Of a DNA stretch of 64,000 bases, positions 41,084 to 50,390 are shown one piece after another. Position 1 is the first letter of the stretch. Every line of letters begins with the position of its first letter. Source of the DNA: Xenorhabdus cabanillasii (lineage in GTDB: Bacteria > Pseudomonadota > Gammaproteobacteria > Enterobacterales > Enterobacteriaceae); NCBI RefSeq assembly GCF_003386665.1, contig NZ_QTUB01000001.1, positions 4,271,623 to 4,335,622 of the forward strand, given 5' to 3'. The notes beneath the pieces are model-generated. The model saw nothing but the letters and a program-made list of their open reading frames with translations, ran no database searches and had not been told where the DNA came from. Made by a program: the position numbers and the translations under genes.

Positions 41084-41087
41084 ACTT

Positions 41088-42098
41088 CTATTCCACCATT
41101 ATTTTTTGTGTCCGGTTTTTGGCAACCAGATAAAGCAACGGTGCACCAAGGGCGGCTGTAATAATCCCAACCATGATCTCCTCTGGCGCTATCAGCAATC
41201 GTCCCACAACATCCGATATCAATAGCAGGCAAGGCCCTGCAAACAGACAGTAAGGCAGCAACCAGCGAAAATCACTGCCTACTAAGGCCCGCATCAAATG
41301 TGGCGCCGCCAGACCAATAAAGGCAATTGGGCCCGCCATTGCTGTCGCTCCTGCCGCCAGCATGGTGGCGCTAAATAGGGACAATATACGGGTACGGGCA
41401 ACATTAGCACCGAGAGAACCGGCGATCGCTTCGCCAAAAACCATCACATTTAATGAAGCACTGAGTGAAAGCGTCAAAACGATAGCCACCAGCAGATAAG
41501 GGATCAATAAACTTGCTTCCCTTAGTGACATGGTGCTCAAAGAACCCACTGTCCAAAAACGATAACTGTCCATAACCTGTGCATTCATCAGTATAATTCC
41601 CTTTACCACGGCAAACAGGCAGGCATTGATAGCTGCTCCTGTCAAAACCAATCGTACAGGATTGGTATTGCGGGAACCCCCGCTAAGCAGGTAGAACAAT
41701 AAAGTTGATAAGCCGGCACCAATAAATGCTGTCCAAAAACGAGGCAGTTGCTCCAACACCGGAATGAAAGAGAAAAAGACCACCGCAGTCGCCGCTCCCG
41801 CATTAACGCCCAACAAACCGGGATCTCCCAACGGATTGCGTAACAAGCCTTGAGTGACGGTTCCTGCCAGTGCCAGTGCGGCTCCGGCCATTAAGCCAAT
41901 CAGGGTACGCGGTTCACGAGCGTTGATAACTAAATCATAATAACTGCCTTGATCCCCCAGCCAGTAATGCTGCCAAATGGCTGACAGCGGTAGGGATTTC
42001 GATCCTAAACTTAAGCTGGCGGCGACACAAAGACAGGTCAGTAATACCATCAATACCAAACCCAATGTGAGAGATAGACGTCGCCTAGTGTTTCTCAT
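41088..42098 (-). CDS. Ferric siderophore ABC transporter permease (FecC/FepD family)
   Basis: This is the partner permease, 336 residues. Family motifs are REPRTLIGLMAGAALALAGT near residues 60-79, LRNPLGDPGLLGVNAGAA near 85-102 and GPIAFIGLAAPHLMRAL near 257-273. It overlaps the binding-protein gene by 14 bases. The two permeases are clearly homologous to each other, as is normal in the family. Confidence 0.92.
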   Translation of the reverse strand: MRNTRRRLSLTLGLVLMVLLTCLCVAASLSLGSKSLPLSAIWQHYWLGDQGSYYDLVINAREPRTLIGLMAGAALALAGTVTQGLLRNPLGDPGLLGVNAGAATAVVFFSFIPVLEQLPRFWTAFIGAGLSTLLFYLLSGGSRNTNPVRLVLTGAAINACLFAVVKGIILMNAQVMDSYRFWTVGSLSTMSLREASLLIPYLLVAIVLTLSLSASLNVMVFGEAIAGSLGANVARTRILSLFSATMLAAGATAMAGPIAFIGLAAPHLMRALVGSDFRWLLPYCLFAGPCLLLISDVVGRLLIAPEEIMVGIITAALGAPLLYLVAKNRTQKIMVE

Positions 42099-43143
42099 GT
42101 TTTGCTATCTCCTGCTGCAACAACGGCATAAATCTGGGTAATCCCCAACGTAAACTCAGTAGTGAGCCATAAGACATTGACATTACGAGGGATTGATCAG
42201 TCAACGGAATATATCCTCCTTCACGGACGGCACGAATAGAGCGAAACAGGGGTTGTGATTCCGTCTGCTGACGTTCTTTTTCACTGCTATACCAGGTAAC
42301 TAAAATATCTGCGCCATTCAGCAAATCAGCATTCTCCAGACCAATATTGGATGAAAAACTACCAAAAGGTGTGGTCAGAGAATCCGCCAATGGCAGCAAT
42401 GACAAGCCCAGGTGCACCAAAGTATCAACCCGGGGATCATTTTTGACATAGATGGATAAAGTGTTACCTGTTGTTCCAGCCTTGATATAGGCAAAGGAAT
42501 AACGCTTTATATTAGGGATCGTGCTCCCTGTCTGAGTCAGGATGGCATCCAGTTCAGCATTGAGTTTTTCTCCCTGTGGAATTTTATCCAATGCATAAGC
42601 CACCAGCTCAATCTGCTGCCGGGGGGTCGTCTGCCATGGCTTATGAGGGTAGGCAATTACAGGAACAAAATGAGACAGATGATCATAATTTTCCTGTGTA
42701 ATACCTGATTGTGTTGCCAGAACTAAATCCGGCTTTAGTTTGATGATCTTCTCAATATCCAGCTCAGGATACATTTCGATAATGGCTGGCAATTTTGCGC
42801 CACGTCGTTCTATCTCCTCTCTGAACCAGGGTAAATACCCGTCTGCATCCCCTCCCCAACGGTGAGATTCAATGCCCACGGGAATAACACCAAGATCTAA
42901 CAAAATATCTTCAGTACCGGTTCCCAATGCCACAATCCGCTGCGGCGGTTGGTTAATCACTGCCTTTCCCAGTTCAGTGGTAATGATTTTAGGATAGCCA
43001 GCTTTTGAATAACCGGTGGTGTCCACCGGTATATTGTTTGCTGTTGACGGTTTATCACAACCGGCTAATAAACCGACCAACAATATAAACGGCACAGCGG
43101 CCAGAATTCTGCAATGTGTTCGTACTCTTTGTATCAACATCAT
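42085..43143 (-). CDS. Ferric siderophore-binding lipoprotein
   Basis: The 352-residue protein has a lipoprotein signal ending LVGLLAGC, so it is probably anchored in a membrane rather than free in the periplasm. The rest is a class III (FecB/FhuD-like) binding fold with PPQRIVALGTGTEDILLDLG near residues 65-84. It starts with two adjacent ATG codons without a clear ribosome-binding site, 71 bases after the receptor. It should pass the ferric hydroxamate from the receptor to the permeases. Confidence 0.9.
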   Translation of the reverse strand: MMLIQRVRTHCRILAAVPFILLVGLLAGCDKPSTANNIPVDTTGYSKAGYPKIITTELGKAVINQPPQRIVALGTGTEDILLDLGVIPVGIESHRWGGDADGYLPWFREEIERRGAKLPAIIEMYPELDIEKIIKLKPDLVLATQSGITQENYDHLSHFVPVIAYPHKPWQTTPRQQIELVAYALDKIPQGEKLNAELDAILTQTGSTIPNIKRYSFAYIKAGTTGNTLSIYVKNDPRVDTLVHLGLSLLPLADSLTTPFGSFSSNIGLENADLLNGADILVTWYSSEKERQQTESQPLFRSIRAVREGGYIPLTDQSLVMSMSYGSLLSLRWGLPRFMPLLQQEIAKHEKH

Positions 43144-43214
43144 CGCTTACGACCCTTTACCGCTTGTTGTTTAAATGGATAAAAGCACATGGCCGCCGTC
43201 CGTCACTTTTTCAA

Positions 43215-45422
43215 TTAGAACTTATAACTCAAGGTCGCTTCGACATTACGTGGTGCACCATAGTAGTACTGGGTGTAGCTACCGAATGAGGTGTAGTATT
43301 TTTTGTCAAACACATTATTCAGGTTCACAGTCAGGGAAAGATCTGGTGTGAACTGATAACGTCCCATCAGGTTAACCGTGGTAAAGCTACCTTGCCCATC
43401 TTCACGTTTACCGTTGGGGCTATTAAGCTCCAGCTGTGTTTTATCCTGCCAGTTAACTCCACCACCAAGAGTCAGATCATTCATTACTCCAGGTAAAGTG
43501 TAAGTAGTAAACAATTTGAACAGACGATTTGGTTTATCTGTATTGACACGCTCACCACCAGGCATAGTGGCGCGGAATTGGGTATAACCCGCGTACATAC
43601 GCCAGTCATCGGTAATCTGGCCACTGACTTCAGCTTCAAAACCACGAGTTTTTACACCGTTGATTGCGTAATAAGCTCTGATCTTATCTGGGCGTGGTGG
43701 GGCTGTACTATCCAATTTTGCATAATTATTTTGACGGATCTCAAAAATCGCTAATGAATAATCAAGACCGTTATCCAGAGCGACTCCTTTCAAGCCCAAT
43801 TCATAGTTTTCACCAGCAGCCGGCTTAAGAAGTTCACCTTTACGATTAATATAGCCTTCTGGGTTGAAGATTTTGGTATAACTGCCATAAACGGAGAAAT
43901 CTGGTGTGATGTTGTAGACCAAGCCACCATATGGCACAAATTCATCACTGTAGCTGGCATTTTGTGGTGTACCAAAATTATCACCACGAGTTTTCCAGCT
44001 GGTAACACGTCCACCGAGGATCAATGTTAATGGATCTGCCAATGAAAGCTGAGTGACTGCATAACCTGCGGTTTGTTCAATATCACCATAAGAACCCATT
44101 GAACGAGTTTTACTCCATGTTGGTTCAGGATAACCCCATGAAGGCTGAGTAAAATCACCTATTTTTGGACAATTCCCTGACTTCATACATAGAGCTGAGT
44201 AATAATCATTCCGAAAATTCTGTTTCTGATGATTCAAACCAAAACTAGCGTGGTGAGTACGCCCCAACAACCCATAATTACCATTTAACTGCAAATCAAA
44301 ATTGCGCTGACGGCGGGTTCCATCGATCAATGTCATACTACCCGGAGACATTCCCTCATTAGTTACACGATCAGGAAAACCCATTGCCCATAATACTTTT
44401 TGATCAAGGGCATTGCTGTCATAGGTGAAAGTTCCTTTTACACTCCAGCCATTATCAAATTTATGCTGCAAGCTGGTAAAAATAGAGGATGAACGAACCT
44501 TAGAAAATGCCCAATCCGGGGCATAGCTATTGCTACGCTTATAATCTGTTTTGCTGCCATCTTTAAAATAAATTGGCAATCCACCAAACATTCCACCGCG
44601 GGTATGATTGATCTGATAATCAGCACCAACGGTCAGCAAAGTATTGTCTGTCAGATCGGCTTCGATAATGCCGTAGAATGGATATTTTTCATGTTTATCG
44701 CGATCAATAAAAGAGTTGGAACGCTGGTAGGCGGTGATAAAACGCCCTCTGACTGTACCATCCCCATTTAATGGACTGGAGAGATCAAGACCAGTACGCC
44801 ATTTATCCCAGGAGCCACCCCCAAGTGTAATTTCACCACGAAAATCGCGGGTTGGGCGTTTGCGGATCACATTCACCGCCGCAGAAGGTGTACCCGGCCC
44901 GACCATCAAACCCGCTGCGCCACGTACTACTTCCAGACGGTCAAACATGATGGTATCCATCAGGTTATCACCGTAATTAAAACGGATATCGTAGAAAGTT
45001 GGTACACCATCGCGCAGCATGTTTCTGACACCCATTCCCCTTGAAGAGAAAGTGAAACGATCGCTGTCAGCCTGATGAACGGTCATCCCCGTAATACGGT
45101 CTATGGCACTTTTTACGCTGTCCAGATTTTCATCCACCATACGCTGTTTGGTCATCACACTGACACTCTGTGGCGTTTCACGCGCAGACAAATTCAACCC
45201 CGTTGATGTCACCATTGAGGTAGTGTTGTACATGCCACTGTCTTCGGTTACTCCTTCATGCACCGGGGTTCCTGCTGTTACAACAATTTTATCGTTTTTT
45301 CCCTGCGCTTCTTCTGCTATTGCCGAATGATTCCCTGCAAGAAGCAGCGGAATTAAAACAGAAAGGATTTTTCTCTTGGTTAAATGATTTCGTTGCAAAA
45401 TTGGGTTTATCACTCTATTCAT
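43215..45422 (-). CDS. TonB-dependent siderophore receptor (FhuE/FoxA-like)
   Basis: This outer-membrane receptor imports a ferric siderophore using TonB energy. From the ATG at 45422 it has 735 residues; a GTG at 45473 would add 17 residues and is less likely. A signal peptide ends near SAIAEE, directly followed by the TonB box DKIVVTAG, so the N-terminal signalling domain of FecA/FpvA-type receptors is missing. The plug domain (about residues 40-180) contains RGMGVRNMLRDG and RLEVVRGAAGLMVG, and the 22-strand barrel ends in LSYKF. A CMKSGNC loop may form a surface disulfide. The closest known style is FhuE, which takes hydroxamates. Confidence 0.9.
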   Translation of the reverse strand: MNRVINPILQRNHLTKRKILSVLIPLLLAGNHSAIAEEAQGKNDKIVVTAGTPVHEGVTEDSGMYNTTSMVTSTGLNLSARETPQSVSVMTKQRMVDENLDSVKSAIDRITGMTVHQADSDRFTFSSRGMGVRNMLRDGVPTFYDIRFNYGDNLMDTIMFDRLEVVRGAAGLMVGPGTPSAAVNVIRKRPTRDFRGEITLGGGSWDKWRTGLDLSSPLNGDGTVRGRFITAYQRSNSFIDRDKHEKYPFYGIIEADLTDNTLLTVGADYQINHTRGGMFGGLPIYFKDGSKTDYKRSNSYAPDWAFSKVRSSSIFTSLQHKFDNGWSVKGTFTYDSNALDQKVLWAMGFPDRVTNEGMSPGSMTLIDGTRRQRNFDLQLNGNYGLLGRTHHASFGLNHQKQNFRNDYYSALCMKSGNCPKIGDFTQPSWGYPEPTWSKTRSMGSYGDIEQTAGYAVTQLSLADPLTLILGGRVTSWKTRGDNFGTPQNASYSDEFVPYGGLVYNITPDFSVYGSYTKIFNPEGYINRKGELLKPAAGENYELGLKGVALDNGLDYSLAIFEIRQNNYAKLDSTAPPRPDKIRAYYAINGVKTRGFEAEVSGQITDDWRMYAGYTQFRATMPGGERVNTDKPNRLFKLFTTYTLPGVMNDLTLGGGVNWQDKTQLELNSPNGKREDGQGSFTTVNLMGRYQFTPDLSLTVNLNNVFDKKYYTSFGSYTQYYYGAPRNVEATLSYKF

Positions 45423-45475
45423 CCTGTTATCAAAATAATTTATTGTTATGCTGACTTTATGTATTTCCAACACCT

Positions 45476-45531
45476 GTTGTTTTAAACCGTTTGTTTTAAA
45501 CCGCTTGTTCTAAAGCGTTTGCTCTAAACCA
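45476..45531 (-). repeat. Four 14-bp tandem repeats between the NIS synthetase and receptor genes
   Basis: On the plus strand four units start at 45476, 45490, 45504 and 45518: GTTGTTTTAAACCG, TTTGTTTTAAACCG, CTTGTTCTAAAGCG and TTTGCTCTAAACCA. On the coding (minus) strand the array begins at the stop codon of the synthetase and ends at the GTG before the receptor. Each unit carries TTTAG or TTTAA, so the array is full of stop codons in several frames. Confidence 0.75.
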
Positions 45532-47335
45532 TGACGGAATATTTTTCCCGAAATGCATGAAGGGGATTGACTAATGTCCCGGCAAATTTCAGATTTTTTT
45601 CCCGATCATCAAGATCAATCATTTGCTGGTTATTCGCCATTTGCAGTCGATTTAAGCAAGTACGTACAAAGTCATGCTTAAATAGATCAAATTGGCGGAA
45701 TTTTTCTATTTGGTTCAAGTGTTGTGATTGATAGTTATAAACACACTGAGCCACTAATTCCCAAAAATGTGTTTCTGACAATGCCAAATGTTTTTGCAAT
45801 AACGGACTCAAATAACGGAAGAAACAATCAAAAATATCAAGGAATATATAGTTAATTTTCATATCATCCTGAATAGTGACATGTAGAAAATCAATCTCCT
45901 CAGGTAATTGAAGGTCTCCATTCAAAATAGCAATTTCTTCACCAATATCTTTCATTAACATTTTCACTGGAATATTGTTTTCCAGCACTAACATCAGATT
46001 TTCACCATGTGGCATAAAGACCAAATCATAAGTGAAGAAAGAACGTAGTAATGGTGAAAGATAAGCATCCAGATAGCGGGCTACCCACGTTTCTACAGGT
46101 AAACCAGAATTTTGTACCAAAGCAGCAATGACCGCATTACCTTCTCTATCAACATGTAACAACGATGCCATCGTCATCAGACGTTGATTCTCTTCCAAGA
46201 TCGTCATTGGGCTTTCTCGCCATAACGCCGACAACATTTTTTTATGTGGATTATCTTTTTTGATAGCGGATTCGAAATAATGGTTAAAATACCCTATCGC
46301 CGCCCGTTCTCGTAATATGGTAAATCCTTTCTTCTGAAAGAAAGTATCTGCTGCTACCAAATGGTAAAGCCACTCATTAACGTGTGGTGTTGTTACCATA
46401 CTATGGGGATCCAAGCCTCTCATAAATCCCATATTAAGGACTGATAGGGCTGTTTTCACATAGTTTTTCTTAGGCTGGCTAATATTGAAAAACGTGCGGA
46501 TAGATTGCTGAGCCAGATAGCGATCATTGCCCTTACCGAGATAAACGATATCTTGATTAGCAATATCTGCCGCAAAACTGATAGTAATACGATGCTTCCA
46601 CTGCCAGGGATGTACTGGCATCAGATAATAATCTGACAGATTTAATCCCAATTTTTGCATATATCGTTCAAACTGGGCTGGTAAATATGTTTCCAGTTCC
46701 TCTGCCAACAACTGAGAATAAGAAAGCGAAGATAATGCTGAGAAAACTGTTTTATTGCGATGTACAGCGATCCAAATTAATGTCACCGGATTTGCGCTTT
46801 CTGGTGCATATTGCAAGTAATCATCTGAGTCAAAACCAATACGACCGTTATTGGCAATAAAAACAGGATGGCCCTCAGTCATTGCCGTTTCCACAGTCTG
46901 ATAATCCGCTTGGGTTAAATCCTGTGCTGTCAATCTATTATTCAGATGCTTAAAAGCATATCCATAAAGTGTGCTGGATATCTCATCAAGATAAATAGGC
47001 AGCATCTTTTCTGATATGCCAAGCAATGGATACAAGTCAATGATCAGTTGAATTGCATCCAATGGTTGTGGTTGACCGTGGTTAGATTTTCCGATTGATG
47101 AGGCATCAATATCTAAATGCTCTAGTTGGCAATCCTGAGCCTGAAAATGGTATTCAAAATTACCAATTTCAATGGAATAAGACTGTCCCTGGTGGTGTAC
47201 TGGATAAATCAGTTTTTCATGAGACAATTCACGCAGTATTTTAGCTACGAGATGCCGATTTGCATGTGACCAATTTTCCTTGGTGAGATGAGAGGATTGG
47301 GAACCTAATTCAGTTTTGGTGTACAGCGAAGTCAT
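45524..47335 (-). CDS. Stand-alone NIS siderophore synthetase (IucA/IucC family)
   Basis: The 603-residue protein is a second NRPS-independent synthetase, paralogous to the synthetase half of the fusion at 32673-35078. Shared blocks include EGHPVFIANNGRIGFD, VHPWQWKH, VYLGKGNDRYLAQQSIRT, NMGFMRGL and MPHGENLMLVLE. It lacks the acyltransferase domain. Such enzymes adenylate a carboxylate and join it to an amine or hydroxylamine. Both copies look like the AlcC/DesD class by length and motifs. It is the first gene after the Fur box. A known desferrioxamine or bisucaberin pathway needs just one such enzyme, so its partner and substrate are unknown. Confidence 0.9.
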   Translation of the reverse strand: MTSLYTKTELGSQSSHLTKENWSHANRHLVAKILRELSHEKLIYPVHHQGQSYSIEIGNFEYHFQAQDCQLEHLDIDASSIGKSNHGQPQPLDAIQLIIDLYPLLGISEKMLPIYLDEISSTLYGYAFKHLNNRLTAQDLTQADYQTVETAMTEGHPVFIANNGRIGFDSDDYLQYAPESANPVTLIWIAVHRNKTVFSALSSLSYSQLLAEELETYLPAQFERYMQKLGLNLSDYYLMPVHPWQWKHRITISFAADIANQDIVYLGKGNDRYLAQQSIRTFFNISQPKKNYVKTALSVLNMGFMRGLDPHSMVTTPHVNEWLYHLVAADTFFQKKGFTILRERAAIGYFNHYFESAIKKDNPHKKMLSALWRESPMTILEENQRLMTMASLLHVDREGNAVIAALVQNSGLPVETWVARYLDAYLSPLLRSFFTYDLVFMPHGENLMLVLENNIPVKMLMKDIGEEIAILNGDLQLPEEIDFLHVTIQDDMKINYIFLDIFDCFFRYLSPLLQKHLALSETHFWELVAQCVYNYQSQHLNQIEKFRQFDLFKHDFVRTCLNRLQMANNQQMIDLDDREKNLKFAGTLVNPLHAFREKYSVMV

Positions 47336-47480
47336 TCAATAAAGCCCTTCATTCATATCCAATATCACACGCTGTGCCTATTGAGAAGCATGATTCGCGC
47401 AGTGATAACCTATATAATCCAGAATATTTCTATCCAGCTTTTGGGTATTAACTGTAGCTCACTAACTTACTTTACCAAAT

Positions 47481-47499
47481 GATAATTAAAATCATTATT
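47481..47499 (-). promoter_or_regulatory. Fur box upstream of the siderophore uptake operon
   Basis: GATAATTAAAATCATTATT matches the 19-base Fur consensus GATAATGATAATCATTATC at 16 positions. It lies about 146 bases before the NIS synthetase start and should mediate iron repression of the receptor and importer unit. Confidence 0.8.
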
Positions 47500-47990
47500 A
47501 TTAACAACCACAAAAATATAAAGACTTTAAGTAAAGTCCAGTTAAAAGATATCCATTAAGATAATTGGGTAAATCCCATGAATGAATTATCACCATTCGA
47601 TGATAAATCATCACAAGATAACAAAATCGTAGGGGTTATTCCGCTTTAGGAACAACAGCTCATCGAAAATAACCTGCTTAAATGCCATCGTGCGGCATCC
47701 TTGTCTCTCAGTGAAGTAATAACTATCCTTATTTCCTCAGTGTACTATTTTACTCATACCTGTTCGATATCACATTATTAACATTAAACTCCAATTTGAA
47801 ATGAAATATTTCCAATTGAGAACCATACTTAACCCCGAACAATTGTTATAATTAGGTTAATTTAATGATATCGTTAAGTTAATCACAAATGTTCAGCCTA
47901 TCAATACCTCATTCTTTATATAACAGAGGTATCACTTAGATTTTAGATACGCGGATAAATAAAAAAACGACTTTTTAAGGAGAACGCTAA
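47500..47990. other. Non-coding region between the siderophore island and the lipase gene
   Basis: No gene was recognised. A 26-bp imperfect palindrome (47858-47883) lies about 110 bases before the lipase start and is listed on its own. AAGGAG at 47978-47983 is the lipase ribosome-binding site. Confidence 0.5.
47858..47883. promoter_or_regulatory. 26-bp imperfect palindrome before the lipase gene
   Basis: The sequence is centred on GATATC, with outer arms TTAATTTAAT (47858-47867) and GTTAAGTTAA (47874-47883), and differs from perfect symmetry in two base pairs. It is a likely dimer-binding operator for the lipase. The regulator cannot be named. Confidence 0.5.
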
Positions 47991-48668
47991 ATGAAAAAGG
48001 CATTTTTATTCATACCTGCACTGCTGGCGATTTCAATCAGTCCCTTTTCTCATGCTCATATCGATAAAAATGTATATGTTTATGGAGATAGCATAAGTGA
48101 TACCGGAAATACCAAGGCCGAAAAGATTAAAGCAGCAAAGTCTGAATCATCTGAAGAAACAGAAAATGCAAAAAAACTCAAAAAACGTTTCACTACGGAT
48201 GGCGACGACGAAAAAAATTATGCTGAATGGTGGTTAGGCCGCTGGTTAATACCCTCCGAAGAAGGTGGCACCAATTATGCCAGAGGAGGAGCGGTGGCTA
48301 TCGGGGCATTTAACCCTGAAGAACCCAGCAATACGACAGACAGGCAAGTTAATGATTATCTGAAAAACAACAAAGCAGACCCCAATGGGATCTACATTCA
48401 TTGGGTAGGCGGTAATGATATTAAAGTGGCTTTGATAGCTAATCAGGAGAAACTGTTTAACCTCACAGATAAATCCTCTTGGAAGCCAGATGTTATGATC
48501 AAAGAAAGTGCAAATGCTGCCGCAACACAAATCAACGCACTGGTAAAAAGCGGAGCGGGATTAATTATCGCCCCCACTGTTCCAGATGTTGGCACAACAC
48601 CAAAATTATTGGAAACAGTTTTGGAATCTGGAATAAAAATGAAAGTTAACAAAAATGGTGGATGCTGA
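47991..48668 (+). pseudogene. GDSL lipase autotransporter, 5' fragment (frameshifted)
   Basis: This is the first part of one gene that continues in another frame at 48655-50217. Good AAGGAG precedes the ATG. The signal peptide MKKAFLFIPALLAISISPFSHAH is followed by the block I motif GDSISDTG with the catalytic Ser, block II in GGTNYARGGA and block III in VGGNDI. The frame ends after VNKNGGC. Removing one A from the A5 run at about 48651-48655 joins both frames without a gap. Primary-phase Photorhabdus secrete a lipase of this kind (Lip-1). Alternatives to mutation are a sequencing error or programmed slippage. Confidence 0.82.
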
Positions 48669-50217
48669 AATAGATAAAATGGGTTGGCTTACACGTCTTT
48701 TTGTCGAAAAAAAAGTCAGAAAAATTATCCAAGATGAAATGCCAAAACAAATAGAAAGCGTTTTAGATGAAATACACCTAAACATTAATCAGGCTACCCT
48801 CTCTAGTGAAGATGCCCGTCAATTAGCACTCCAGAAATTATTTGTTAAACTCAGCCAACTGGCTGAAAAGAAAGTTAAAGACATGGCTGAACAGTACAAA
48901 GAACATCTTTCGATGGCTGGGATAGATCTTGAGAATATTAAACTAGACCCTGAACAAATTAAAAACGAGCTTAGCGGCGGATATGACAAAGCCAGTACTG
49001 CGGCAACAATCCTCACCGATGCTTATAACAAGCGAGTAGATGATAAAATCAGCGAAAGTAACGGCAATATCTTGCGTGCTGATGTTAATGGCCTACTGCG
49101 TGAGGTTATGTCTAATCCACTGATCTATGGCTTCGGCAATAACCTTGGCTATGCCTGTGGCGTAGGTATCGATGCTAATAAATGCACCTCCAAACCTAAA
49201 GCCACCAAAGGGCAAGGTCCTAAAGATTTTGATGACAGCAAAGAGTTTATCTTCTCTGATGGTTTCCACCCATCACCGCTGGCGCATAAGATCATGGGCC
49301 AATATATTGAATCCATTTATATTGCTCCATCACAGGTCATGACCTTGAATCTGGTCAATCGTGCCACAGTTAAAGGTTCCCGTTCTTCCCTTGATGGTCA
49401 CTTACAACAATTGCGCAACGGCGGTAATGAACAAGGGAAATTTGGCGTATTCGGTGCCTATACTGACAACCGTCATAACTCCTTTACTCTGGGTGGCGAT
49501 TATCAGCTGACAGAAAACTTTTTGCTGGGTGCCCTGTACACCAATGACAAATCTGAGTATTCCCCTGCGCCCAATTTTACCTACAATGGGGACGCTCACG
49601 TGGCAACCGGTTATGCATTATGGAATGTTTTTAACAACGCGTGGCTGAGCGGTGATCTCCACTATGCCCACATTAATTACGATAGCCTGACCCGCAACAT
49701 TCAACTTGGCAAAGCTACCCGCAGAGAAACAGGTTCAACCAAAGGTAAACAATGGGGTGTCCGTCTTGCTGCGGGTTGGGATATACCTGTCACGGACATC
49801 GTCAGTACCAGCCCAATTATCCAGTTCGCATGGGATAAAGGGGATGTCAAAGGCTACCGAGAATCCGGTAACAACAGTACCTCCATGCATTTTAGTGACC
49901 AGAACTACACGTCTAAAGTGGGAACATTAGGCTGGCGTGTAGATAGCAAGTTAGGTCGTTTCAATCCTTATGCCTCTGTAGAGTTTAATCACCAGTTCGG
50001 AGATACCCGTTACAAACTACGCAGCGCCATTCATTCCACCAAAACATCCTTTGTTATGGAGAGTGGCAAACAGAGCAAAGACTGGCGTCAATATACAATA
50101 GGCACAAATGCTAATCTGTTTGATGATGTACGTGGTTTTGCTTCCGTAACCCTTAACGAAGGCCGCTCGCAAGATCCTAATTATAATTTTAGTCTGGGTA
50201 TCAACATCAGCTTCTGA
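48655..50217 (+). pseudogene. GDSL lipase autotransporter, 3' fragment (passenger end and barrel)
   Basis: This is the rest of the lipase gene. About the first 130 residues are charged and helical (many Lys, Glu and Asp, such as KKVRKIIQDEMPKQIESVL), an insertion not usual in EstA-type enzymes between blocks III and V. Block V follows as FSDGFHPSPLAHKIMG, supplying the Asp and His of the triad. The last 280 residues or so are an autotransporter beta-barrel ending in NFSLGINISF. A joined protein would have about 740 residues. As it stands, this fragment has no signal peptide and no ribosome-binding site and should not reach the surface. Confidence 0.82.
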
Positions 50218-50390
50218 ATATTTAACAATTCGAACGGGAAGAAACATGGTTTACTGCTGAATAAAAAATGCTCCCAGTTTTCTGGCCAGCCGAAAAAGCT
50301 GAGCTTAGGTTTATGTGACCATGAAATTGTGATGCTTAAACAAAACTGAGGTTATAATACTTACAAATAATATAATATTTTCCTTATAAA

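Noticed and set aside
43215..45473. FecA-type signalling receptor with a sigma/anti-sigma pair
   Set aside because: The TonB box follows the signal peptide directly, with no N-terminal signalling domain, and no ECF sigma factor genes are nearby.
48640..48668. Programmed ribosomal frameshift in the lipase gene
   Set aside because: The A5 tract is shorter than usual slippery sites, and no stimulatory hairpin or pseudoknot was seen. Mutation, sequence error or DNA-level slippage is simpler.
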